A stretch of DNA of 45,533 nucleotides, taken from assembly GCA_004802705.1 (NCBI GenBank), contig SGPL01000259.1, positions 1-45,533 of the forward strand, in the 5' to 3' direction. This DNA comes from Bondarzewia mesenterica. Its lineage: Eukaryota > Basidiomycota > Agaricomycetes > Russulales > Bondarzewiaceae. Positions 11,610 to 22,800 of the stretch are shown one piece after another; position 1 is the first letter of the stretch; each line of letters begins with the position of its first letter. Both the position numbers and the translations under genes were made by a program. The notes beneath the pieces were generated by a model. It was not told the origin of the DNA, searched no databases, and saw nothing but the letters and a program-made list of their open reading frames with translations.

Positions 11610-12875
11610 AGTGAGATTAGCATCTAAATAGATGGTATTATATCCTCCTTGTATCTCCTTCACCTAAATAAATAATTAAGATGACTGTTTTTAATTAGAT
11701 AGATAAGAGCCTACTTCTTATCCTCCCTTTTATCTAAATAGGTAATTAAAATGGCTGTTTTCATCTGAATAGATAAGAGCCCACCCTTTTGCCCTCTTAA
11801 TTATCTAAATAAGCAACTGAGATGGCTTTTTTAGTCTAAATAGATGAGAGCTCACTCTTCTACCTTTTCAGTCATCTGAATAAATTAGAGCTCACTTTTT
11901 ACTTTCTTTTTCACCTGAATAGACAATTGAGATGGCTGTTTCCATCTGAATAAATGAGAGCCCATCATTTTATCCTCCTAGTTATCTAAATAGGTAACTG
12001 AGATAGGTTGTTTAATTTGAATAGATAAGAGTCCACCTTCCACTCTCCCTTTTACTTGAATAAGTGACTAAGATGGCTTTTCTTGTCTGAATAAATAGTA
12101 CTACATCCTCCATCCATCTCCATCACCTAAATAGGCCACTGAGATGGCTGTTCTTAGCTGAATAAATAAGAGCCCACCCTTTCACTTTTACTTTTACCTA
12201 AATAGGTGACTGAAATGGCTGTTTTCATCTGAATAGATAAGAGCCCACTCTTTTACCCTCCCAGTTATCTGAATAGGCGATTGAGATGGATTGTCTAGTC
12301 TAAATAGATAAAAGCCCATCCTTTTACCTTCTCTTTTACCTAAATAGGTGATTGAGATGATTGTTCTTATCTAAATAGATAAGAGCTCACCCTTCCACCT
12401 TTTCAGTCATCTAAATAAGTGACTGGAATGGTTGTTTCTATCTGAATAGATGAGAGTCCACCTTTTACTCTTTCAGTTATTTGAATAGGTGACTGAGATG
12501 AGTTGTCTAATCTGAATAAATGAGAGCCCACTCTTTTACCTTTCCTTTCACTTAGATAAGTGACTGGTATAGCTGTTTCTATCTGAATAAATTGAATTTC
12601 ACCTTTCTACCCTCCCTTTTGCTTGAATAGGTGATTGAGATGACTTTTCTTGTCTAAATAAATAAAATCTCACTCTTTCACCCCTCCTTTTGTATGAATA
12701 GGCAATTAGGATGGCTGCTCTTGTCTATTCAGATAAGATCTCACCCTTCTATCTTTCTTTTTCCTTGAGTAGGCAATTGAGATGACTGGTCTCATATGAA
12801 TAGATAAAATCTTACTCTTTCAAATCTGCTTTTGCTTGAATAGACAGCTGAGATGGCTTTTCTTGTCTGAATACA
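11610..12875. repeat. 71-base minisatellite, about 17 units
   Basis: The anchor GAGATGGCT (and variants) recurs near 11680, 11750, 11821, 11931, 12001, 12072, 12142, 12213, 12285, 12355, 12426, 12496, 12566, 12638, 12709, 12781 and 12851. Spacings are 70-72 except one of 110. Each unit has two copies of ATCTGAATAG spaced 31 and then 40 bases, so it is a compound of two related halves; the 110-base interval looks like one unit plus an extra half. Units differ mostly by transitions. All frames have stops in every unit, so it is not a coding repeat. Confidence 0.9.
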
Positions 12876-13502
12876 TGACTAGAGCTTCAATTAAAATGAA
12901 GCTAATATAAGTTATAAGTGTAATCATAAATGTATGAAACTTTGCGCTAAATCAGCTTTAAGCTAAAGTAGCACTGAGATGTCTAAATTGAGCATGAGCT
13001 CTAGTTTGATGCTGAATCTGCACCTTATTTAGTTTTAATAGCTGATACATTTTCAGCTTGATGCTCATCTTATCTATCTTTATTTTGAACTCATCTTTCT
13101 CACCAGTTGAGCTCAGTTGAGCCATCAAATCTATACTATGGCCTGTATATAGGAGGAGATATATAATTGGAAGTTTAACTTTTAAGTTTTTACAAGTTTT
13201 TGCATGCACAGTTGCCTTGCTCTTTGGTTCCTCCTCTTTATCCAACACCCATTCGACACTACTGTATGACCTCTTATGATCAATATTTATAACACCTTAT
13301 AGCTGACAAGATCCATATTGTAAAATGTAAATAGGATGAGGTAGGTGAGGGGTAAGATAGGGTTAGATGGGCACTTTAAGAAATGGGGAGTTATATTACA
13401 CATAATAAATGTATTATAAATTAAATATAAATATGGATATAAAATAAAATGAGATGATAAATGGTTAGTATGAGATGATAATGTGAATTTATTGAAAAAT
13501 GA
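12876..13502. other. AT-rich spacer, no gene recognised
   Basis: Open frames on the minus strand at 12958-13248 and 13287-13511 have no recognisable motif and no splice pattern. I see nothing else to annotate. Confidence 0.4.
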
Positions 13503-13795
13503 GTCTATCACAATAGACTTGTATAATTATCCTCAGATATAAATCTATATATTGTGCCTTACTTAAATCCAATGAAGTAAACATGCTGATGAGGCATATA
13601 AGGCTGGTATTCAGTCTGTTCTAGACTAGTATCTAATCAGAATGTAGAAGAGTAAATACAAGTCTGTCATGTTGGACTAGTATTGATAGAGGTAAAGAAG
13701 ATCAAATACATACCTATCACACTGGACTCGTATCAACAAAGATGAGGAAGATTAAATATATATCTATCATATTGGACTCATATATAATTGGGATA
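13503..13795 (+). repeat. Hairpin-motif cluster A, including 50-base tandem repeat
   Basis: A 16-base inverted-repeat motif occurs at 13503-13518 (GTCTATCACAATAGAC, perfect 6-base stem, CACA loop), in a 13-base variant at 13614-13626, then at 13662-13677, 13712-13727 and 13762-13777. The last three are spaced exactly 50 bases and lie in a tandem repeat that also shares GAAGATYAAATAYATA. Most copies are followed by YTYGTAT or ACTAGTAT. The same motif recurs in four further clusters up to 22.4 kb. Confidence 0.8.
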
Positions 13796-14014
13796 GAAAA
13801 GAAAAAAGAGTAAAAGACAGTTAGAATGAAATATAAAATACAGGGCAAATGAGAAGGATAGAATCATGTGATGAACCTGATATAGTAATGATAAGATGAA
13901 CATGATAGTGGAGCATGCAGCATGTTTAGAGCATGTGGGTGAATAGATTAACACTTTCTAACTTTAACCCTCATCATCCTAGTGGCTCTTTGTTGCAAAT
14001 CACTACCAAAAAGA

Positions 14015-16355
14015 CAAGAATATCGCTATGAGTGGCAAAAAGAGTGCAAAGGGGAAGATGATAGTCCAAGTGAATGAACAATGGCAGAAGTGTGGTTGAA
14101 TGGTAGGAATCTAAAGAAAAAATAGGTGATAGGATAGACTGAGCTGAACTTTATGCCTGTAGATGTTTTAATGATAGTGAGCATGTCAATTGTGCTCACG
14201 AAGTATATAGAGAATATCAAGTGGGCAAGGAAAGTGTGATTGAGATATGAGCATATGAAGTTATTCAGTGAGGAGATGAAGAAGAAGCTCGAGTTTAGGC
14301 AGTAGAATAACTGGAAGGAGGACTAAGGGATGGCAAGTAAGTTGGTGATATTATTGAAGAAGCAAGAAATCTGCTGGTGGGAGCACATTGTCCTAATGAT
14401 GGTGAAGTAAGAGTGAATTGATATGGATAAGTTGGCAGTGAATAAGAACTTGGGGGTAGAGATATCTATGATAAAGTGGACTGTAGTAGGAGTAGAGGTG
14501 ACAAAGTTAACAGCTTTTGGTGGACATCACCAAGTGAGTGCTCTGAGAATCATTGAGGAGGAGAAGCAGAAAGAGCTAGGGCATGCCAAACAGCAGCTGA
14601 CAGTGTTTTAGAATAAGGAGAGAGGCAAACAGCTAGTGGTGATAGATATTGTGATGAAGGTGGGTGAAATGTTTATTATATTTTAAGAATGATGCTGATA
14701 ATCAAGATTATTGTTGACTTCTATTGCGTGATATCAATATAGATTTATCGTGCTAGACTCATACTCTTATCTATAACTAATTGCTTGCACACCCACTGTC
14801 TTTCATATCAATTATATTGCTTGCTGCAGGTGGTATGAGTCTATCATGCTAGACGTGTACTGTCCTTCAAAGAAAGTGATGCATGGGGCAACAGTCTGAG
14901 GGAGTATCTCTCATGGAACATAAATGAGTACGTATACATAGAGACAATGGAGGAGCTATTTGTGTAGTGAGTTTTGCAGCTGATAGATGTGCAGATGTAT
15001 GGTGAGGATGCATACATGAAAGAATTGAAGGGTGCAGAGCATTTCTTTACCTCAGACTCATAATTGCTTGTGTTGATAAAGAGCAAAGTGATGTGAGAAT
15101 TTTTGATAGATATGTGATCAATATGGTACTATCAAGTGGTGCTACTGTTCAATGTACAGTGGATGAATGGCAATTTGCAGGATGTTCATAAATCAGTGAG
15201 TAATATATAATCCAATCCATTTCTAGATGAGAATGATCTGACAAATATTTATAATTTAGATGTATATAGGTATCATGAAGAATAGTCTGCAGTTGATGGA
15301 TGATGTGGTTTAAACTAGTGAGTTTCTAGCTACTGATAGGATCAAGAAATGGGGTTAAAAGATATATAAGGTGGGGAGCCTTAGATATATGGCAGAAATG
15401 AGAAGATGTAGCAGCATTTGATAAATAGTACCTAATAGCAATGAAGGTGATCAGGATGGGTGATCATATAATCAGAGAGCTGTGGAACGTAAATCTACAA
15501 GCATTGATTGACAGTGAGTGCTACATTTGTATTGGTGAATGTGAGTGACTGACCATTTGTTCTGATAAGTAATAAATGTCAACAGTGTACAGCAGCAGTG
15601 GATTGAGCATGAATGTGGGTACTACAATAAAGTGAAGCAAAGGTGAAAGAATTTGGCTGGCTAGAGTTTGTGAAGGATAAGCACACTATTATTGAGGGGG
15701 TTGATAGACTAGTGAAGGTGACAGGAGAGCAAAAAGAAAAAGAAGAAAGAGAAGAAGCACAAGAAGAGGTAGAGGAAAATAAAAAGAAACAGGTGGAGGA
15801 TGAGAATAAAGAATAAGGTGAGCAAGAGGGAGGTGTAAATAATAGAGGTAGTAGATAAGCAACTATTGTGAAGGCCATTATTGAAGAGCTAGAGGTTAAG
15901 ATGAAGTTTGAGAGTGATGAAGAGAGTGAGGGATGAGCAGGTGATAAGAGCAGTCAAGACACTATAATTGGGACAGATATCAGTCTAGAGAGAGATGTGA
16001 TGAAGAAGGTTAAGAGTGAAGACAAGAATATGATGGACACAGACACTGCAGTGGAGACTAATAGTAGTATTAATGTGAACAAGTGAGCAGCAGTGCCTAG
16101 CAACAGTGTAGGGGTGGATGCTGCTACTAGTGCTGATCGCAGTGTATCAGTGCTAGATACTATATAGCTAATAGACTAAGATGAAGAGAGTGGAGGGAGT
16201 GATATCAGTATTGGTAAAGATAAAAAGAAGAGCTATGCTGACCTGCCTTTGCCTCTGTCTCCTCCTCCACCTGTCAAGCCCGTGAGCTGAACATCTAATG
16301 AGTTATATAGTCATGATGTCTTTCACCACCTGGTGGGCATGCTAATGAAGTAAAA
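14015..16355 (+). pseudogene. Unrecognised multi-exon protein relic with GG-H-H motif and acidic tail
   Basis: A broken + strand frame runs from about 14015. Its central part (14423-14611) reads TKLTAFGGHHQVSALRIIEE followed by Lys/Gln-rich helix. The GG-x-H-(R) pattern before an Ala-rich helix recalls the ParB/sulfiredoxin-like fold core, and similar proteins are common in Agaricomycetes, but this is inference. After a gap carrying two hairpin motifs the frame resumes (ESDAWGNSLREYLSWNINEY, near 14870-14930; YGEDAYMKELKGAEHFF, near 15000). From about 15600 comes ECGYYNKVKQR, then a strongly Glu/Lys-rich segment (15720-15860), an Asp/Ser-rich tail and a Pro run LPLSPPPPVKP near 16245-16280. 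Many TAG and TGA codons interrupt it, often where Trp or Gln would fit. Function unknown. Confidence 0.45.
14743..14854 (+). repeat. Hairpin-motif cluster B
   Basis: Two copies of the 16-base hairpin motif: 14743-14758 (ATTTATCGTGCTAGAC) and 14839-14854 (GTCTATCATGCTAGAC, 5-base stem). They sit in the non-coding gap between two exon-like pieces of the surrounding relic, so the motif was probably intronic or in an insertion. Confidence 0.7.
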
Positions 16356-16680
16356 CTAAAAGGACATTCATATAAGGCCACTGTACCTTTGTTGCTAATG
16401 CTCATTATGCCTAGAACAGTAAGTGAGTGACATTAGGGATAGCTGAGGCTAAAGCTGACTGATATGATCTCTAGGGTTAACTCACTCGAAGCCATACATT
16501 ATGAAGAAAAAATGAGCAAGCATTCATGCATTTGATGTTGACAGCTTTGTTTTATTTTTGACATATAAACTATTCATTCTGTGTAAAAGTAGTGATAAAA
16601 TATGTATATACATATGTATATGCATCATGTTTGTATATAACATCAGTTTCAATTTGAATGCACAAGACTTCATATAACAT

Positions 16681-16918
16681 GCTTCATTGCGATAAACTTG
16701 TATATCTTCATTTTTGATTGACATGTATAACAAGTTCATCAAGATGAACTCATATCGCAACATTAATGTAAAGAAATGGGTCCATCACAATGAACTTGTA
16801 TGATATAGCCATGATGAAATCTCATAATGAAGCTACATTGAATATCATGTACCATAAATGCAGATAGGTGTATATATCTAGAAGGATCAACAGTAAGCAC
16901 AGGTCCATCACAACAGCT
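16681..16918 (+). repeat. Hairpin-motif cluster C
   Basis: Copies at 16734-16749 (GTTCATCAAGATGAAC, perfect 7-base stem), 16780-16795 (GTCCATCACAATGAAC) and 16903-16918 (GTCCATCACAACAGCT), plus a weaker form near 16683-16697. Copies are followed by TCATAT or TTGTATG as elsewhere. The cluster separates the two + strand relics at 14-16.4 and 17.1-19 kb. Confidence 0.75.
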
Positions 16919-17137
16919 TCATTGCTATGTTTGATGATAGATAGAGGCACCCAATGATAGGGCAAATACATCACGTGACAAGTCATGCAACATCTATGCA
17001 ATGGAAGCCTTCTCTCGATGCATTATCAAATGATCACTATCGACCTCTCTTCTCAACTGCTACTAGCTACCAATGCCTATCGTATACTAGTGTCATTCTA
17101 TTACTTTTGTGCCAACCTTATTTACTATGCCACCTAA

Positions 17138-18970
17138 ATGTTCCAGACAAGTGAAAAGTGTGAGTATCAATCATTGTTATGCTTATGTTATGAACCAATG
17201 ATCAGTGATGGGTCACAGCTTTTGAACTTTGATCCAGATGAGGAGAGGATTGATACTGGGCAGGTGGAGACACTTGAGGAGGATATCAAGTTAAAGGCTA
17301 CAGTGAAGCTAGGGTTTCTAAGATATGTGAAGATGAAGTTAAAAGGGGAGAAGGGCATGAAGGCAGTATATGAGACTTGAAACCAATGGCTAATTAACAG
17401 CATGTTGTAGGAGTAGGGCATTTGGTAGTGGAATCATGTGATCTTGATCATTATGAAGCACATGCATGTAAAGGTAGAGAGATTGTAAAATGAGACCAAT
17501 CTGCATAAATCAATGCCAGCAATCGAGTGAACTAAGAAAGGGAAGAAGGAAAGGAAGGTGCTAATGTGTAAGGGGCAATACTAGTAGCATGCACTAGAGT
17601 AGTGAGTGGTAAGCATTAATGCAAACCTAAAGGATCTTAGAGTCAGCTTGAGGAAGGCAGAGGCTGCTGCTCAAGCAGGCATGGAGGTGGAGATAATGGA
17701 CTAGGTGAAAATTGATCAAAAGAAGCACCAGGTCATGCATTTGACTGCAATAAAGAACAAGATGTTTGACTGGATGATGAAGGTGTATGATGTTGGTGAG
17801 TTTTCATTATGGCAAGTTAGCTCTGCATATGCATGTGAATTGCAATGGACATGTATCATCTACTGTATCTGTTGTGCATGATGGGGTCATTGTTATTCCA
17901 TGCTAGTTAAGGAGAACGAACAATTTAATGATATTAGGTATTATATTAAAGGATGGGGAAGATATCATATGGCACCTATCAAGGAATGAATAGCTGATTA
18001 GTTATAGTGCAATGGTAGATGAGAAATTTGTGGGTCAAGTGTGAAGGCTTCATTATTTTTCACAGAGCAGATGCATAACTTCATCTTGGAGTTGCATGAG
18101 TTGTTATATTTCTAAATGCTGAACATGTTTACTATGCGATGGTCTCATCTACAGTGTCAGAGTATATAGATGCATACAAGATGTATGTGTCAGGTGTTGT
18201 TGAATGTCTGAAGGAAGCTTGGAGTAAATAGGACCAGTCAGGTGTAGACAGGCAGGCAATAAAGCTTGCACCATTGTGTGCAGAATACATGCTATAGTGA
18301 CAGGCTTAGGACACCCCTCTTCCTCTGCTCACAAAATCACTGTTGGACATCATGGTCAAAGTAATGAATAAGATGAAGAACACAATTATGGAGGTGAGCA
18401 CAAATTCTTTATAGCCTTGCCCCTTTCGATCAATAACAAGTCCAGTGTAACAGACTCATATTTGATACAGTATAAGTTCAGCATGATGAACCCATCATTG
18501 TTTTTAATTTATGTTGATGATCGGGTTCAACAATCTATGAGTTCATCTCGCTAGACCCCTTATCACCTTTTTATCATTCAATACGTCGACTGTGACCATG
18601 TTGCTAAAATTATTGTAGATATGTCATTAGATTGAGCCTGATGTCGACAATAGAATTGTGATGAAGCACTGACATGACTACATCGCTGTCATTAATGCCA
18701 GTTGCTGAAGTGCAAGAAGCTGGATGCAGGGGTCTATGACATGAACATGGTCAGTTTGCCCTACATATTCCATCATAAAACTAATACTGACTCCTTTCCC
18801 TCAGTTTTGGGTGTGTGTCTTCTCCAACCATTATCTCTCACTAGTGACATTAGAGCTGAAGCTTGTGCCTCTCATAGTTAGGATCAACGTGATCCATAAT
18901 GACAAGCAGACTACAATTCTGAGCATCTTTAAGGAAGGTGCAGACTCTTTCAATAACTGACTGAGTGGGC
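17138..18970 (+). pseudogene. Unrecognised multi-exon protein relic
   Basis: A + strand frame is open at 17138-17380 (LNFDPDEERIDTGQVETLEE, then KVKLGFLRY-like and KMKLKGEKGMKAVYET) and, apart from TGA/TAG codons at probable Trp or Gln positions, continues to about 17790 through a Lys/Glu-rich helical segment (DLRVSLRKAEAAAQAGMEVE, then KIDQKKHQVMHLTAIKNKM). Further exon-like pieces are at 18060-18390 (STVSEYIDAYKMYVSGVVEC, then LLTKSLLDIMVKVMNKMKN) and 18800-18960 (FWVCVFSNHYLSLVTLELKL, then LSIFKEGADSFNN). Hairpin cluster D lies between these last two. I do not recognise the family. Composition and decay match the neighbouring relic at 14-16.4 kb, and the two may be related copies or parts of one locus. 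Confidence 0.4.
18440..18556 (+). repeat. Hairpin-motif cluster D
   Basis: Copies at 18440-18455 (GTCCAGTGTAACAGAC), 18476-18491 (GTTCAGCATGATGAAC, perfect 5-base stem) and 18541-18556 (GTTCATCTCGCTAGAC), with CTCATAT following the first. The first reads as the reverse-complement orientation of the motif. The cluster lies between two exon-like segments of the + strand relic. Confidence 0.7.
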
Positions 18971-18976
18971 TGTGAG

Positions 18977-21900
18977 TTAGGCTGGACAAGATGCTACATG
19001 TAGTTGCAAAGTCAACAGATACTGCATTGGAGCATGCATGCTTCTTGCTATGTGCTCTTCTAAAATCATGTTCATAAAATTGTAGATAAGTTTGCTCTGA
19101 ATTGTATCTGTCAGTACATTAGAGAGAAAGATTGGGCAGTGAAAACTTACATTTGTGTCTACTATACTTAAGTGCAAAAATCTATTATTATCAAGAAGCA
19201 GCCTCACTCTGGAGGTAGATTTAAATTAGATGGTAGAGTAGATGTGAGGCTGCTCTGCTGCACCTTAAGAGGCTGTTATTATAGCATTCATTTTCACCTA
19301 CTTAAAGAGGCAATAGCTTAGCCTTGATGCTTGGTATATAATGAGATTGTATGGATCAATGTATCCTGTAGCATTTGACTTAGCCCTTCATCTCTTGATA
19401 GAGAGGACATCATCAATATAAGATAGTGTCAGCCTTTGCAATGCTAATAAAATCTAATGTAAATACTAAGGAACTCACCATTTTATATAGCCACCTGTGA
19501 CTCAAGTCTAAAACTGGAAAAGAATAAGCAATGCATACTAGGTATGCTGTCTCATACACTGGCCTCTAGCACCAATGCCTGCCCATTCAGTTGTTCAGTG
19601 GCCCAATAATACACATCCTGAATATGTCATCTAGCAACCTCTGAGCTCAGGTTTATGGCTCTAATTTCCTCCACCTAACAATTATCAACACTAATGATAT
19701 GTAGCATGTATATGTCAGCATATACCTCATCACAGAGAATGTCTTTACTGTCATAAAGCAGATAGTGCTAGTTTTAGTAGTTAGCCTTAATGGCTGAAAG
19801 GTCCTTGCATGTGGCCACATTGGATCCAAGGGTGATGAATCAATACTAAGGATAGGAAAACCTGTAGCATCTTTAGCAAATTAAAAGTTAACTGCAAATT
19901 CATTGCCAACATTTTTATTGTCAACAAATGCTCAATAGTGGCATGCAGATTAAAGATGTTTTTAGCTACAAAAAAATGAAAATTCAGTGATAAATAGCCA
20001 ACAGCAAAGAAGGCTCACTCAAGATAGTTCTTCAATCTGCATCATGCAGACTTAGAGCATCAAGCATGGTGAGCACCCAGCCTAGTGTTGAACTTAATAG
20101 AAAGCAGATGCAAAATGCAAAATGTACCTTGTGTCTAGTCCCAATAAGTGGTGTAGTAGTTGGCATTCTTGAAGTTCTGCCTGGAGCCTGACCTATCATC
20201 CTTGGGCAGGAAATATTGATCAAACAGCTGTCCTTCTCAGTTGTCTATGTTAAAGACCTTGTATTAGACCCTGTTTATCATGCCATGGAGGTCCAAGCTT
20301 TGAAGCAGCTCAATGTCAGCATTGAAAGTGAGTATGGTGATGGAAAAACAACACCAAATTGAACCAACTGCCTCTATGCCTAGACTTGCTTGGGGTTTGT
20401 TATTTTTTCAGAAAAGCCTAGTTGTTTGAGTTTAGATATGCCTTTAGTTTTTTTGGCTGAAGTGGTAAGACAAAGCTATACTCAAAGAGTGTATGAGTGT
20501 ATGTGACTGTGGATGAGTATGAAATAAGTCACATGGCCAATGTTTGATGATGATAATGAATGATGAGTCTAGTCTTGATAGTGATTAAAAATGGATGAAT
20601 GAATGCAAAGCGACTTTAAATAATAAAGACAATAATCTTATCTTAACTTGCAGACTCTAAACTGGGCTTGACCAACTTAGTCAAGTTTGAATGAAGTATC
20701 CTAGACCTAAAGAAAATACAAATTATGATGGACAAATATTTTAGCAGCACTTCCATATCTGAAAAATTCTTCTGCACAAACTGAAGGTTGATATTGAAGA
20801 TTTTAAATAGCCATGTGCCTTCAGAGACCTCAATGAATATAATAATGAGATAATATCCCTGTGTGAGATATTATAAAATAAGACTGCATTAAGCATAATC
20901 TCAAAGTCTTATAGCTCCTTGTATAAGCAAATTGAAGATGGCCTAGATCGAGGATGAATTTGTTATGCAGGAGATCAAAAGAGGTTGCTCATGCTTTCTT
21001 ATGCATCAAATTATGTGATTGTTATAGCATATCACTCTTGATGATATCAATTACATTCAATAGCTACCCTAGCATTCACTCTGCCTCACTGCCCTCCTCT
21101 TCTTCCTCCACCTGAAAAAAGGTCACTGTCATCATCCTAGTTGTCCTTAACTGTCAATCTGCTAGCTTAGACTAAGCAGCTCTCAGTCCCAACTAGTTGC
21201 AGATTTTATAATGCTTTTATTGCCATAGGCCCTCAAAAGATTTGAACACTCAGTGCAGCCAGCTCATGTCTTCTATCTTATACACAGCGGAGACATAGTT
21301 GGGCAAATAATGTACACATTCAACATACATACATAACATGATATCTACTGTACAGAGAAGAAAAGACTAAACATAGACATTAACTTGGATAGTCTCTAAG
21401 AAAGAAATGATGCAACACAATGTGGGCAGTACAGTCATGTGTATGAAAAAACAACAAAGAAGTGGCCACCTTCACAACATTTTGGTCCCCTCAATGATGA
21501 TTTGACCATTGTTATCATTCTTATTCAGCTGTGACTGAATGTTCTGCTGCAATGCATGCTTCTTGCAGCATGCTTAAGACTTGTAAGAAATGAGATGTTA
21601 TAAAGATAAGTGCAAATTTGAATGATGCTGGACTTACACTTCAGTGACTTCTGAGATGTGCATGAGAGAGAAGACAGGGATCCCTTTTTACTAGCTACAA
21701 AAGAGAGTGTTGAGTCAGCAAGGTATGTTAGGTGGCATGTAATGAGGAAGCAGACCTATTAGAGGAGTAGTAAAATGAGGTTTTGTGGGTATTGAGGCAG
21801 TCAGACTGTCAGTGAGATGAACGATGAAATGATAGATCAGATTGATAGACTCACTCAAGATAGGTGATGAGGAGGAGTTGCAATAGTGAGTGAGGACATT

Positions 21901-22800
21901 GGTGAGGGCATCTGCTCTAGGGTGATTAATGACAGGGAGCTGGCTGGCTCTGTATTAGCATCTAATGAACAGATTGTCTGATTAGACAGGATGCCATCTG
22001 GTGAGGGTTCTGAATCAGCTGCAACTGTGCTCAGGTGAACTGAGAATTGACAGAAAGAAATAACTCATGGTCGATATTCATAATTAAAGAGTCTGATCAT
22101 AACAATGTATATTAGTCAATGGATGACATCAATATGTAGGTTCATCGCGCTAGGCTCATATAGTGTCTGTGACATCTAAAAATATGTTCATCATGCCAGA
22201 CTTGTACATTATGATATGAGGATGATAAGAGTCTGTTGCATCAGACTAGTATTTATGACAGAGATGTCTTGCACATGATATGAGCTCATAACAAAGGAGC
22301 AAATACAGCATAAATCTCATGCAACACAGTCATCGTACCTATCGGACATGATGTACAAGTCCAGCATGACAGACCTTATCAATGATGACTAATGTCACTC
22401 ACTGGTACTAGGAGAATGCATCTTGAATGCGATCGATGAGTCATCGATGACCATTCTACCAAAGGGTCCTTTAAAGTTAGTCATCTTGTGAATGAGATCA
22501 AAGGTCATTACAGTCTCATTAGGTGGTATTGCCTAATCATTTCCATCTTCCTCATCATTATTATCAGTTGGCTCCACATAGTCTACCTCAGATGATGCTA
22601 TGTCAGCACTTTGCTCATCTACCTCCTTGCCATCATAGTTATCATCCTCACTGCCATTGTTGTTCACCCCTTGGTTGAGATGCTCCTCTTAGTCCACATC
22701 CATATCATCTCCACCTTCTCTTTTCACCAAAACCACACCACACACTCCTTCTAATGATGACTCAAGACTCCCCCATTATTATTATCAAATGTGAGTTAGG
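18977..22800 (-). pseudogene. Unrecognised multi-exon protein relic, minus strand
   Basis: Read right to left, exon-like pieces are: an acidic segment at about 22700-22370 (KEVDEQSADIASSEVDYVEP, then PPNETVMTFDLIHKMTNFKG and FGRMVIDDSSIAFKMHSPS); a Ser/Pro-rich piece at about 22055-21870; a piece near 20960-20780 (DFEIMLNAVLFYNISHRDII); one at 20335-20130 (ADIELLQSLDLHGMINRV, then FDQYFLPKDDRSGSRQNFKN, NANYYTTYWD) ending at a GTACAT-like donor; one at about 19830-19500 (YDSKDILCDEVYADIYMLHI, then HIQDVYYWATEQLNGQ); and a final part near 19460-18977. The gaps are non-coding and one holds hairpin cluster E. Stops are frequent but frame is kept within pieces. I recall GSRQN-KNA-YY-like motifs from Agaricomycete proteins of unknown function; no function is proposed. 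It converges with the + strand relic ending near 18.97 kb. Confidence 0.45.
22140..22374. repeat. Hairpin-motif cluster E
   Basis: Copies at 22140-22155 (GTTCATCGCGCTAGGC), 22186-22201 (GTTCATCATGCCAGAC), 22231-22246 (GTCTGTTGCATCAGAC, perfect stem) and, inverted, 22359-22374 (GTCCAGCATGACAGAC preceded by TACAA). The first three are spaced 46 and 45 bases. The cluster lies between exon-like pieces of the minus-strand relic. Confidence 0.75.

Noticed and set aside
15579..15878. Ser/Phe-rich 99-codon open frame on the minus strand
   Set aside because: It is the antisense of a Glu/Lys-rich coding segment on +, which joins neighbouring exon-like pieces.
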